In this document: piece after piece, positions 42,910-52,556 of the stretch
Layout: every line of letters begins with the position of its first letter
How positions within the stretch are numbered: position 1 is the first letter of the stretch
NCBI RefSeq assembly: GCF_041287255.1
Contig: NZ_JBGGTX010000004.1
Location: forward strand, 248,001-312,000
From: Tamlana flava
Lineage (GTDB): Bacteria; Bacteroidota; Bacteroidia; Flavobacteriales; Flavobacteriaceae
Reading direction: 5' to 3'
Length of the DNA: 64,000 bases
Notes under the pieces: model-generated
Told to the model about the DNA's origin: nothing
The model's input: only the letters and a program-made list of their open reading frames with translations
Databases searched by the model: none
Position numbers and translations under genes: made by a program

Positions 42910-45402
42910 ATGTTTAAGGTTTTAAAGGTTTACTTTTTTATATTTTTTCTGGGTTTTGTTTTTTCATGTAATGCTACTGAAATTTGGGTAAGCAATATGG
43001 GAAAAGATACCAATTTGGGTACAAAGGAAAGTCCACTTGCAACGTTAAATATGGCGTTACGTAAGGCCAGAAATATGCGCCGGTTGGGAGACCCTTCAAT
43101 TAAAAATGGTATTCGAATTATTTTAATGGATGGTACTTATCTTTTAAATGAATCTGTTTTTATAAGACCTGAAGATTCTGGAACTGCAGAAAGTCCCACA
43201 ATTATAGAGGCCGAAACAAATGCTCATCCCGTTTTAAGTGGTGGAATTTCAATAACAAATTGGAAAAGGGCAGGAGCAATAAACGGTTTGAAGCCTGGGT
43301 TGATTTGGGTGGCCGATGCACCAAAAAAAGCAGGAAACATTTTAGATTTTAGGCAGTTATGGGTTAATAACAAAAAGGCTACTCGGGCCAAAAGCACATC
43401 AGGTTCTGAAATGGATAGGATTTTGTCGTGGAATATAGAAGAGGAAACCTGTTGGATACCCTTTAAAGATAAATCCGTAAGCTTTGAGCCGGGTATGGAA
43501 ATGTTCATTCAGCAATGGTGGGCAATCGCCAATTTACGTATAAAAAATATGGAAATTAAAGGTGATAGTGCCAAGCTTTATTTTGAGCAGCCCGAAAGCC
43601 GTATTCAAAGTGAGCATCCATGGCCAGCTCCTTGGATTTCTGAAAAAACAGGAAACTCAGCTTTCTATTTAAACAATGCTTTATGTCTATTGGATGAACC
43701 CGGTGAATGGTATTTAGATAAAGCAAATTCAAAAATATATTACTATCAAAAAGAAGGTGAAGATATGTCTTCAGTTAAAGTTATTGCTCCTGTTTTAGAA
43801 AATTTGGTTGAAATAAAAGGCACCGTAGACAATCCTGTTCAATATGTTTATTTTATGGGTATTTCATTTCAATACAGCAATTGGCTTCGCCCTTCAAAAC
43901 AAGGCCATGTGCCCATTCAGGCCGGGATGTACCTATTGGATGCTTATAAATTGAAAGAACCCGGTACACCAGATAAAGCTGGCTTGGAAAATCAGGCCTG
44001 GATTGGCAGGCCACGTGCAGCGGTTGAGGTTAATTATTCCAACAACATTCATTTTCAAGAATGCACATTTGAACATTTATCGTCAACAGGTTTAGATTTA
44101 AATAAGGGCACCAATAATAATTTAGTTCAAGGCAATTTATTTAAAGATATTGGTGGAAGTGCCATTAACGTTGGTGTTTTTTCAGAGGAAGCTATTGAAC
44201 ATCATTTGCCCTACAATCCAAAAGACGAACGTGAAGTTTGTTCAAACGAAACTATAGCTGATAATTTAATTACCGATGTTACCAATGAAGATTGGGGTTG
44301 TGTTGGTATTAGCGCTGGCTGTGTTAAAGATATCACAATTGCCCATAATACAATTTCTGATGTTTCATACACTGGAATAGGTTTAGGTTGGGGTTGGACA
44401 AAAACAATAAATGCCATGAAGGGCAATAAGGTAGTTGCCAACAAAATTACGCATTACGGCAAACATTTATATGATACAGCGGGTATTTACACCCTTTCTG
44501 CACAGCCCGAAAGCGTTATTAAAGAAAATGTTATTGATAGCATTTATTTCAATCCTTATGCGCACGACCCATATCATTGGTTTTATTTATACACAGATGA
44601 AGGTTCAGCGTATTTTACAGTAAAGGATAATTGGATACCTTCTGAAAAGGTCTTTCTAAATGCAAATGGACCAGACATTGTTTGGACGAACAATAATGCT
44701 TTTGTAAGTGAACAGATTAAACAAAATGCCGGAATTAGAAGTCCCTACAAATACTTGCTGAAAGAAAAGGAAATAGATAAAAATTGGCCTTTACAGGAAG
44801 CACCTCATTTCGCAGCGGTTGAGTTGGTTGGTGATGGTTTCGATAATACCAAAATCAAGGAGATTTCAAAAGTAAATGGGGTTATTGATGCACAATTATA
44901 TCAATGGGAGAATCACATGGTCCTTTATGCCAAAATGAACCATGTTGAACATTTAAAGAATGAATTGAGCTTAGAATACCCAAATGCCAAAATCAAAACA
45001 TACAATGCACCTGTTTATAATTTCAACAAATTTGAGCATTGTAAAGATTCTGATTTAGCTAGTGAGTGGGAGCATATACTGCTGACAGCCAATTTGATTG
45101 AAGATGAAAAGCTGCAAGATGAGTATTTACAATACCATAAAACGCAGTTTGAAGCATGGCCGGAGGTAGCCGAGGGGTTCTGTAATGCAGATTTTCAGCA
45201 ATTACAGGTTTTTAAAAATGGGCGGCAACTCATTTTGGCAATCAGCATCCCTAAAGGAGCCAGCTTTGACGAACTAAATCCAAAAACCACAGAGGACAAT
45301 CCACGTGTTGACGATTGGAATGCCTTAATGAAAAAATACCAAACAGGAATTGAAGGCACAAAACCCGATGAAACTTGGGTGTTTTTAGAGAAACTAAACT
45401 AA
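42910..45402 (+). CDS. Secreted beta-helix glycan-active protein fused to a rhamnose-mutarotase-like domain
   Basis: This 830-residue protein has an N-terminal signal sequence (possibly a lipoprotein, Cys20). A right-handed parallel beta-helix domain (about 25-620) starts with a motif common in GH141/PL-like proteins (IILMDGTYLLNES, PEDSGTAESPTIIEA, HPVLSGG) and has repeat turns such as NLVQGNLFKDIGGSAIN. The last 106 residues (725-830) match L-rhamnose mutarotase RhaM: Tyr739-x3-His743 align with the catalytic Tyr and His, then AWPEV, WNALMKKYQ and KPDETWVFLEKL. An alpha/beta segment (about 635-720) may be a second ferredoxin-like copy. GH31 starts on the next base. Confidence 0.8.
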   Translation: MFKVLKVYFFIFFLGFVFSCNATEIWVSNMGKDTNLGTKESPLATLNMALRKARNMRRLGDPSIKNGIRIILMDGTYLLNESVFIRPEDSGTAESPTIIEAETNAHPVLSGGISITNWKRAGAINGLKPGLIWVADAPKKAGNILDFRQLWVNNKKATRAKSTSGSEMDRILSWNIEEETCWIPFKDKSVSFEPGMEMFIQQWWAIANLRIKNMEIKGDSAKLYFEQPESRIQSEHPWPAPWISEKTGNSAFYLNNALCLLDEPGEWYLDKANSKIYYYQKEGEDMSSVKVIAPVLENLVEIKGTVDNPVQYVYFMGISFQYSNWLRPSKQGHVPIQAGMYLLDAYKLKEPGTPDKAGLENQAWIGRPRAAVEVNYSNNIHFQECTFEHLSSTGLDLNKGTNNNLVQGNLFKDIGGSAINVGVFSEEAIEHHLPYNPKDEREVCSNETIADNLITDVTNEDWGCVGISAGCVKDITIAHNTISDVSYTGIGLGWGWTKTINAMKGNKVVANKITHYGKHLYDTAGIYTLSAQPESVIKENVIDSIYFNPYAHDPYHWFYLYTDEGSAYFTVKDNWIPSEKVFLNANGPDIVWTNNNAFVSEQIKQNAGIRSPYKYLLKEKEIDKNWPLQEAPHFAAVELVGDGFDNTKIKEISKVNGVIDAQLYQWENHMVLYAKMNHVEHLKNELSLEYPNAKIKTYNAPVYNFNKFEHCKDSDLASEWEHILLTANLIEDEKLQDEYLQYHKTQFEAWPEVAEGFCNADFQQLQVFKNGRQLILAISIPKGASFDELNPKTTEDNPRVDDWNALMKKYQTGIEGTKPDETWVFLEKLN

Positions 45403-47670
45403 ATGAAACAGACTAACCATCAGTTTTTTGACTTTCTGGATTTTAATACCGACCTAACCAAAGAAGAAGGTGTTTCAAAATTATGGAAAGCTTGTAAACC
45501 CATTGATATTGTTCAATATGAATTGGGCGTGATGCTTACTGTTCCTTTCCAATGCCAAAAATTGTCCAACGACATTGCACCAGATTTTGATGTTCCCCGA
45601 AAAAACTATAATCTGTCTTTACGAGCTTACGGTGATAAAATTTTAAGGGTTAGTATTGGTTTTGAAAAGGAGGTTACTTTAGAATCACCTATGCTTCAAA
45701 TAGCAGAAGATATTCAGGAAGTTAAATTGAATATTCAAAAGTTCGAAAACCAATGGATTGTTAAAGATAATAATGGCTCAACCCGCGCTATTTTCGACTT
45801 ATCAAATCCTGATATTGACCATTGGAGCGATTTATTGCCCGCACCGGAAGAAACCATGCAAGCCACATTTTACCCAGATGGTAAAAAGGTAGTTAAGGTT
45901 AGTGCCTACGATCAGTTTTTTCCTGGCAGAATGGATGCTATGTGCTTATCATTTATTGAAAAGCATGGCACACCAAATAAAGCCACAATATCTTTTCATG
46001 CAAAACCAGATGAAAAATTTGTTGGAACTGGTGAGCGTTTTTCTAAAATGGATTTATCAGGTAACACATTTCAACTTAAAAATCAAGATGGTCAAGGCGT
46101 AAATAATAAACGCACCTATAAAAATATCCCGTTTTATATATCAAGCGAAATGTACGGTTTGTTTTTGCATACATCAACTTACTGTAAATTCTCGATGGCC
46201 GATTTTTCAACCAGATCCGTACAATTATTGGCCGAAGAACCAGTGATGGACGTTTTTTTGATTGGTGAGGAAACGCCGGAAAAAATTATACATCAGTATA
46301 AAAAAATAACAGGTTTTCCCTCTTTGCCTCCGTTTTGGAGTTATGGTATCTGGATGAGTAGGATGACCTATTTTTCTGAAGAAGAAGTTAATACCATTTG
46401 CGAAAGACTTAGACATGAAGACTTTCCTTGCGATGTGATTCATTTGGATACGGGCTGGTTTAAAACTGATTGGCTTTGCGAATGGAAATTCAATGCGGAA
46501 CGTTTTCCTAACCCCAAACGGTTTGTCTCAAATTTAAAACAAAATGGATATCGGGTAAGTTTATGGCAAATGCCTTATATTTCGGAAGATGCCGAACAGT
46601 ATGAAGAAGCTAAAGCTAACAATTACATTGGAAAATTAAATGCTGAAGTAATGAAAGGTGGGTCTAATTTTAGCAATTTAGATTATGCAGGCAGTATTGA
46701 TTTTACATACCCTAAGGCAGTAGAATGGTATAAAAACCTTTTACGTGAACTTCTAGAAATGGGCGTTACTTGCATTAAAACTGATTTTGGAGAAGAAATC
46801 CATTTGGATGCCAATTATCATAATATGACATCAGAAAGCCTTAATAATTTATACGCATTACTCTATCAAAAGGCTGCCTACGAGGTAACAAAGGAAGTTA
46901 CTGGTGACGGCATTATTTGGGCTCGGGCTGGATGGAGTGGGTGCCAACGTTACCCAATACACTGGGGTGGTGATGCAGCGGCCTCTTGGGATGGCATGGC
47001 AGGTTCGTTAAAGGGTGGACTGCACTTAGGGCTATCAGGTTTTGGCTTTTGGAGCCATGATGTACCCGGTTTTCATGGCGTTCCTAACTTTATGAATTCT
47101 GTAATTCCGGACGACCTATACGTGCGCTGGACCCAATTTGGGGTATTTACCTCGCATATTCGTTATCATGGCACCTCGAAAAGAGAGCCTTATTATTATC
47201 CAAAAATCGCAGATGTGGTTAGAAAATGGTGGAAGCTCCGCTATGCCTTGTTGCCATACATATTGCAAGAAAGTAAAAAGGCTACAACTTCTGGTTTTCC
47301 TCTGATTCGCGCGTTGTTAATGCATTACCCAAAAGATAAAATGGTTTGGCATATTGACGACCAATATTGTTTTGGCGACGACTTTTTGGTTGCACCAATG
47401 ATGAATTCAGAAAATAAAAGGGATGTTTATTTGCCCGATGGAAATTGGATTAATTTTTTTACAGGTGAAGAGGCTGCTGGCAACGGTTGGATTAGAGATT
47501 TTGCAGCAAATTTAATGGACATGCCAGTTTGGGTAAAAAAAGGAGCTGTAATTCCAATATATCCTGAAGCTGTGAATTGCACAGATGATATGGATTTGAG
47601 TAAAACCACAACCGTTAAAATTGATAAAAACTTCAAAGGAATTTGGAAATATCTAAATTTCATAAAATAA
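45403..47670 (+). CDS. GH31 alpha-glycosidase (YicI-like, probable alpha-xylosidase)
   Basis: This 755-residue retaining glycosidase has the nucleophile Asp461 in IKTDFGEEIH and acid/base Asp524 in HWGGDAAASWDGM. The DFPCDVIHLDTGWF and RYHGTSKREPYYY segments support the GH31 TIM barrel, and TDFGE is the form seen in alpha-xylosidases of the YicI group. No signal peptide is present (starts MKQTNHQFFDFLDF), so it is cytoplasmic and should act on imported oligosaccharides. It starts at the base after the beta-helix stop. Confidence 0.9.
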   Translation: MKQTNHQFFDFLDFNTDLTKEEGVSKLWKACKPIDIVQYELGVMLTVPFQCQKLSNDIAPDFDVPRKNYNLSLRAYGDKILRVSIGFEKEVTLESPMLQIAEDIQEVKLNIQKFENQWIVKDNNGSTRAIFDLSNPDIDHWSDLLPAPEETMQATFYPDGKKVVKVSAYDQFFPGRMDAMCLSFIEKHGTPNKATISFHAKPDEKFVGTGERFSKMDLSGNTFQLKNQDGQGVNNKRTYKNIPFYISSEMYGLFLHTSTYCKFSMADFSTRSVQLLAEEPVMDVFLIGEETPEKIIHQYKKITGFPSLPPFWSYGIWMSRMTYFSEEEVNTICERLRHEDFPCDVIHLDTGWFKTDWLCEWKFNAERFPNPKRFVSNLKQNGYRVSLWQMPYISEDAEQYEEAKANNYIGKLNAEVMKGGSNFSNLDYAGSIDFTYPKAVEWYKNLLRELLEMGVTCIKTDFGEEIHLDANYHNMTSESLNNLYALLYQKAAYEVTKEVTGDGIIWARAGWSGCQRYPIHWGGDAAASWDGMAGSLKGGLHLGLSGFGFWSHDVPGFHGVPNFMNSVIPDDLYVRWTQFGVFTSHIRYHGTSKREPYYYPKIADVVRKWWKLRYALLPYILQESKKATTSGFPLIRALLMHYPKDKMVWHIDDQYCFGDDFLVAPMMNSENKRDVYLPDGNWINFFTGEEAAGNGWIRDFAANLMDMPVWVKKGAVIPIYPEAVNCTDDMDLSKTTTVKIDKNFKGIWKYLNFIK

Positions 47671-47700
47671 GAACTATAAAAACAACTAAAAAATAAGACA

Positions 47701-48450
47701 ATGAGTGCAGTAATAACCAATGAGCAATTAAGGCAGTTTAAAGAAGACGGTTTTTGCATTGTAAAAAACGTAATTCCGCAGGAACTAATAGAGCGCTTAC
47801 GCGATGAATGTCAAAGATTCATTAAAGAAAAAGATGATGAAATGGACCGAAAAGGTATTGAGGTTGACGAAATAAACCATAAGGGCAAACGCTATTTCAT
47901 TGCGCTTCGCTATAAAGATAGTGAGACTATGCAAGACCTCATTTTTGGTAAAGAAATGGAAGAAATAACTCGAAAGGTATTAGGAGAAGAAGTGTACTTG
48001 TTTTTGGAGCAATTTGTGGTGAAAGCTGCTGACAAGGGCATGACTTTTTCTTGGCACCAAGATTCTGGATATTTAGATTTTGACCATACACCGTATTTAT
48101 CTGTTTGGTGCCCGTTGGATGACGTTACCGAAGAAAATGGTACGGTATATTTGTTGCCTTATAAAGAAGCCGGTACCGAAAAGCGAATTGATCACGTTCT
48201 ACAAGAAGGAACCAATGATAAAATCGGCTATTTTGGCGACAACCCTGGCGTTCCAGCAATCTTAAAAGCAGGTGATGTTGCTTTATTTTCAAGCACCTGT
48301 TTTCACAGAAGTGGTTCGAACACAACAAATAAATCGAGGCGAGTACTTTTAATTCAGTATTCAGCAGAGCCTATTCTAAAGAGCAATAATGAGCCTTTAT
48401 ATTGGGCAGAACCATTTATTGCAAAAGGTGAAAAAATAAGTGCATATTAA
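47701..48450 (+). CDS. Phytanoyl-CoA dioxygenase (PhyH)-family Fe(II)/2-oxoglutarate oxygenase
   Basis: The 249-residue cytoplasmic protein has the iron-binding H-x-D in FSWHQDSGYLD and the distal His in SSTCFHRSGSNTT, with an Arg for 2-oxoglutarate in NKSRRVLLIQYS. Family members hydroxylate or demethylate small molecules. In a sugar locus it might oxidise or remove a modification from a monosaccharide; this is inference. It lies 30 bp after the GH31 gene and is followed by a terminator-like hairpin. Confidence 0.87.
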   Translation: MSAVITNEQLRQFKEDGFCIVKNVIPQELIERLRDECQRFIKEKDDEMDRKGIEVDEINHKGKRYFIALRYKDSETMQDLIFGKEMEEITRKVLGEEVYLFLEQFVVKAADKGMTFSWHQDSGYLDFDHTPYLSVWCPLDDVTEENGTVYLLPYKEAGTEKRIDHVLQEGTNDKIGYFGDNPGVPAILKAGDVALFSSTCFHRSGSNTTNKSRRVLLIQYSAEPILKSNNEPLYWAEPFIAKGEKISAY

Positions 48451-48463
48451 GATAATCAGTTAG

Positions 48464-48520
48464 AATTGCTCAGAGATGTGTTCAATTAGCAAACAATACT
48501 CTGGGCAATTATGTTTTTTT
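48464..48520 (+). terminator. terminator-like hairpin between PhyH and symporter genes
   Basis: AATTGCTCAGAG (48464-48475) and CTCTGGGCAATT (48499-48510) pair over 12 bp with one G-T pair and a 23-nt loop, then a T-rich run to 48520. It could terminate or attenuate transcription inside the sugar locus. Confidence 0.5.
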
Positions 48521-48569
48521 AATCAGAATACATCAATCAGCCAACAACCATTAACCAACAACTAAAAAA

Positions 48570-50162
48570 ATGAATATATACGACCAATTGGACTTTCTTG
48601 ATTTTGCTGTAGTCGGCCTTTATCTCGTGGTTTTGGTAGGTTTAGGAGCTTGGTTTAGTTTGAGGAATAAACGTGGTGATGATGAAAACTACTTCTTGGC
48701 AGGCAATTCTTTGAGTTGGAAAAGTATTGGTTTCAATATGTGGGGGACCAATGTAGGTCCTTCCATGTTAATTGCTAACGCAAGTATTGGCTACACCACA
48801 GGCATTGTTGCAGGAAACTTTTCGTGGTACGCATTCATTTTTATTTTTCTATTGGCTGTAGTTTTTGCTCCAAGATATTTGGGTGCACGAGTGCAGACCT
48901 TACCAGAGTTTATGGGTAAGCGTTTTGGGAATTCAACGCAAAATATTTTGGCTTGGTACACTATTGTAACTATACTATTAAGCTGGTTGTCGTTAACCCT
49001 ATTTGCTGGAGGTATCTTGATACAGCAAATCCTCAATTTACCCATGTGGCTTTCAGTAATTGTGTTATTACTTATTGCCGCATTTTTTACGTTGGCTGGG
49101 GGATTAAAAACAATAGTTTATACCAATGTTATACAAATGGTTTTGCTTATTGTGGTTTCGGTAATCCTGATGTGGGTAGGTCTGGACCGTGTGGGTGGTT
49201 TTAACCAGTTGGTGAGTGATACACCATCAAATTACTGGAATTTATTCCTGCCATCAGATGATGCCAATTACCCTTGGGTGGCGATTCTTTTGGGTTACCC
49301 AATTATGGGCGTTTGGTTTTGGTGTACAGATCAATCCATGGTGCAATCCGTCCTGGGTGCAAAAAGTGTAAAAGAAGGACAACTGGGAGCCAACTTTACC
49401 GCTTGGTTAAAAATAATTGATGTGCCGTTGTTCATTTTACCTGGTATTATGTGCTTTGTGTTATTTCCGGCTTTAGAAAATCCAGATGCCGCTTACATGA
49501 CCATGGTTACCGAGTTATTTCCAACTGGTATGAAAGGCTTGGTTATGGCCGTTTTAATTGCGGCATTGGTAAGCACTATAGATTCGTCTTTAAATGCATT
49601 GAGCACGGTTTTTACTATGGATGTCTATGTTAAAAAGTTTCAGCCCAAGGCAAGCCAGAAGAAAATAGTTAAGGTTGGTCATATCGTTACCGTGGTGGGA
49701 GCCATCATATCCATTTTCATCACATTGGCCATTGATAGTATAAAAGGATTAAATCTTTTTGATGTTTTCCAATCTGTTTTAGGCTTTATCGCTCCACCAA
49801 TGTCAGTCGTGTTTTTGTTTGGTGTTCTTTGGAAAAAAGCAACCGCAAGGGCCGCCAATAGTATTTTGGTTTTTGGAACCTTATTCAGTTTGACTGTGGG
49901 TATTTTATACTTATGGGTATTTCCTAACGACCCTGAAAGTGCCGTTAAAATTTGGCCACATTTTTTACTGTTGTCTTTTTTCATTTTCGTGATTTTGGCT
50001 TTAGCCATTGTGGTTATTTCCCTTTTAGACAAAAGAAGTGAGCCTTTTAAAAGCACTTTGGATTTTAGCGGATTAACAAAGGTTGCCCCGAAAGTAAAAG
50101 TTCTTTGGGCGGTTCTTTTTATGGTGATGATTGTTTTGTATATCTATTTTAATGGTCATTAA
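48570..50162 (+). CDS. SSS-family sodium/solute symporter
   Basis: The 530-residue inner-membrane protein has about thirteen to fourteen membrane segments and the LeuT-fold SSS features NKRGDDENYFLAGNSLSWKS, GTNVGPSMLIANASIGY and ALVSTIDSSLNALSTVF (the sodium site helix). It is like the SGLT/sialate branch used for sugar import. It precedes a TIM-barrel isomerase (22 bp) and an MFS porter, giving the locus two inner-membrane transport routes. The transported solute is unknown. Confidence 0.91.
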   Translation: MNIYDQLDFLDFAVVGLYLVVLVGLGAWFSLRNKRGDDENYFLAGNSLSWKSIGFNMWGTNVGPSMLIANASIGYTTGIVAGNFSWYAFIFIFLLAVVFAPRYLGARVQTLPEFMGKRFGNSTQNILAWYTIVTILLSWLSLTLFAGGILIQQILNLPMWLSVIVLLLIAAFFTLAGGLKTIVYTNVIQMVLLIVVSVILMWVGLDRVGGFNQLVSDTPSNYWNLFLPSDDANYPWVAILLGYPIMGVWFWCTDQSMVQSVLGAKSVKEGQLGANFTAWLKIIDVPLFILPGIMCFVLFPALENPDAAYMTMVTELFPTGMKGLVMAVLIAALVSTIDSSLNALSTVFTMDVYVKKFQPKASQKKIVKVGHIVTVVGAIISIFITLAIDSIKGLNLFDVFQSVLGFIAPPMSVVFLFGVLWKKATARAANSILVFGTLFSLTVGILYLWVFPNDPESAVKIWPHFLLLSFFIFVILALAIVVISLLDKRSEPFKSTLDFSGLTKVAPKVKVLWAVLFMVMIVLYIYFNGH

Positions 50163-50184
50163 AGAATTTTAAAAACAGCTTAAG

Positions 50185-51054
50185 ATGATTAAAAACACAA
50201 ATGATGGAACGAACAACCCACCCTCATTACGAGTAGATGTAAATTATGGTACGCTTGAAGATTTGCCAGCTTTTTCAGATGGCCCAAAAGGAAGCGATAG
50301 TGAAAAGCACGAGGCCATTGCCAAAGTAGGTTTTGAAGGTGTACAGGATGGCGACCCGGAACTTTGTAAAACATTCAATTTACAACTAACAGCGCACGCT
50401 CGAATAAACAAAGTGGGAGATTTGGATGAATTGATGCCCCTTTGGAAAAGTGGAAATTATAACTGTGCGTCCATTCATTTGGGTTGGGGTATGGAAAGTG
50501 ACGAAGAAATAGATGTATTGGTACGGTATGTATTGGAAACATCTAAAAAATTTGATTTTCCTATTTATATAGAAACACACCGCGCTACCATAACTCAAGA
50601 TTTATGGAGAACCGTAGAATTGACTAAGCGCTTTCCAGAAATCCGTTTTAATGGCGATTTTTCACATTGGTACACGGGTCAGGAAATGGTGTACGGTGGG
50701 ATAGAAAATAAATGGAAATTTATCCAACCGGTGTTCGATAGGGTACGTTTTATCCACGGTAGAATAGGCAATCCGGGCTCCATTCAAGTGGATGTAATTG
50801 ACAAAAACGCAAGTTATGTTCAGGATTTTAAAGAAATGTGGAAGCGTTCGTTTTTAGGTTTTTTAAAATCGGCAAAACCTGGTGATTATATCTGTTTTAC
50901 GATAGAATTGCTTAAAGCCGAAATATTTTATGAAAGAACGATTTTAGATAAAAACGGTAAAGAACAAGAAGAAGGCGATCGCTGGCAACAGGCTTTGTTG
51001 TATAAAGAAATTATTCAAGAGTGTTGGGAAGCGGCTCAAAAAGAACTAAATTAA
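50185..51054 (+). CDS. Xylose-isomerase-like TIM-barrel protein (sugar phosphate isomerase/epimerase family)
   Basis: The 289-residue cytoplasmic protein follows the TIM-barrel pattern of the family: AIAKVGFEGVQDGDPELCKTF, SIHLGWGMESDEEID, PIYIETHRATITQDLW with a likely metal-binding Glu/His, RFNGDFSHWYTG and RFIHGRIGNPGSIQ. The reaction is probably isomerisation or epimerisation of a free or phosphorylated sugar, or dehydration of a keto-inositol-like compound. Neighbours are the SSS symporter upstream and the MFS porter downstream. Confidence 0.8.
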   Translation: MIKNTNDGTNNPPSLRVDVNYGTLEDLPAFSDGPKGSDSEKHEAIAKVGFEGVQDGDPELCKTFNLQLTAHARINKVGDLDELMPLWKSGNYNCASIHLGWGMESDEEIDVLVRYVLETSKKFDFPIYIETHRATITQDLWRTVELTKRFPEIRFNGDFSHWYTGQEMVYGGIENKWKFIQPVFDRVRFIHGRIGNPGSIQVDVIDKNASYVQDFKEMWKRSFLGFLKSAKPGDYICFTIELLKAEIFYERTILDKNGKEQEEGDRWQQALLYKEIIQECWEAAQKELN

Positions 51055-51155
51055 TAACTTCAAACCAAGCGTCATAAAATTTAAAACAGCTGTAATAGGC
51101 ACTTACAATCTTAAATTGGAAGGTGATAAGAACACACTAAACATTAAATAAGAAA

Positions 51156-52523
51156 ATGGAACATAAAAAAGGAAGTTTAAAAAGCACAATCACTGTATCG
51201 CTTACTAATTATCTCGATGCTGGAGCAATTGTAGCAGGAGCTAGTGGTTTGACGCTGTGGCAAAATTACCTTGGCCTTACAGAGGGGCATCTTGGTTGGC
51301 TTAATGCTATTAGTGCCAACGCTTTTGGAGCAGCTATTGGCGCAATTATAGGCGGTTTTCTTGCCGATAAATATGGTAGAAAAAAGATTTACACCTACAA
51401 TATGTTGGTGTATATGTTGGGGGTTGCCATTATCATGTTCACAATAAATTTTCCGATGTTGCTAGCAGGGTTTTTAATTACAGGCATATCGGTTGGGATA
51501 GGTGTTCCTGCGTCATGGACATATATTTCCGAAAATTCCGAGGTTAAGAATCGCGGTCGCAACATGGGTATTTCGCAGTTTGCCTGGGGCGTGGGACCAA
51601 CGATAATTTTGATTTTAGGCATGTTGCTAGCACCTGGTAAAGGTGATGCTTCGGCCGGTGTTTTGTTTGAATATGTGAAAGATGTCGGAGCAATGTTAAT
51701 AGGTAGCGATGCAAGTATTGAAGCTGTTAATGTTTTCAGTAGTCGTCTTATTTTTGGTTCTTTATTTATTGTGGCTTTTATAGCATGGAATCTTCAGCGA
51801 AAGCTAGATGAATCAAAAGATTGGCTAGAAGCCAAGCAGAAGCAAAGTCAGGAAAAAAAGCCAAGTGTTTTCTCATCATTTGGAACACTTTTTACCAACA
51901 AAGTAAATATTCGTACCATTCTTTTTCTCGCTGGAATTTACGTTACCTGGAACATGGTGGCTTCAGTAATGGGCTTTTTTCAACAGCATATTTATGAAAC
52001 GGCTGGCGGACTTTCAAACGAACAGGCCAATATGGTATCTGCCATACAATGGCTCATTATTATTGCAGTGACCTATTTCGGGTTCTCGATGCTGATTGAT
52101 AAAGTGAATCAGCGTTGGTTATATTTTATAGGTACGGCAATAGGAATTGTGGCTTGGGGTATCCTTATTTTTATTGGTATTAAAAATTATGTTGCACTGT
52201 GGACGTTTACCATTCTTTGGGGTATTCACGCAGGATTAAGCGTACAGGCATTTTATGCGCTTTGGGCATCCGAGCTCTTTCCAGCCAAATACCGAGCAGC
52301 GGCACAGGGTGTTATGTTCTTTGTGGTTAGGGCTATAGCAGCGATATGGGGATTTGGATTTGTTTTCATTTATGGAGAACACGGAGAAGGGTTCCACACT
52401 GCTGCTAATGTTATGATAGGCTTACTAATTGTCGCTTTAATAATAGGAACGATTTGGACTCCAAAAACACAGGGAAAAACATTAGAGCAAATTACAGAAG
52501 AAAGATATGGAGACGATATTTAA
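51156..52523 (+). CDS. MFS sugar porter-like transporter
   Basis: The 455-residue protein has twelve membrane segments with the MFS loop 2-3 motif GGFLADKYGRKKIYTYN, a central cytoplasmic loop (about residues 215-245) and the C-terminal half carrying WASELFPAKYRAAAQG, the sugar porter-type PAKYRA signature. It is likely a proton-coupled importer of a mono- or oligosaccharide. The 101-bp upstream gap shows no clear promoter. The GH78 gene follows 33 bp later. Confidence 0.9.
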   Translation: MEHKKGSLKSTITVSLTNYLDAGAIVAGASGLTLWQNYLGLTEGHLGWLNAISANAFGAAIGAIIGGFLADKYGRKKIYTYNMLVYMLGVAIIMFTINFPMLLAGFLITGISVGIGVPASWTYISENSEVKNRGRNMGISQFAWGVGPTIILILGMLLAPGKGDASAGVLFEYVKDVGAMLIGSDASIEAVNVFSSRLIFGSLFIVAFIAWNLQRKLDESKDWLEAKQKQSQEKKPSVFSSFGTLFTNKVNIRTILFLAGIYVTWNMVASVMGFFQQHIYETAGGLSNEQANMVSAIQWLIIIAVTYFGFSMLIDKVNQRWLYFIGTAIGIVAWGILIFIGIKNYVALWTFTILWGIHAGLSVQAFYALWASELFPAKYRAAAQGVMFFVVRAIAAIWGFGFVFIYGEHGEGFHTAANVMIGLLIVALIIGTIWTPKTQGKTLEQITEERYGDDI

Positions 52524-52556
52524 AGCAGTATTGGTAATATCTTAAAAAGGAAACAA

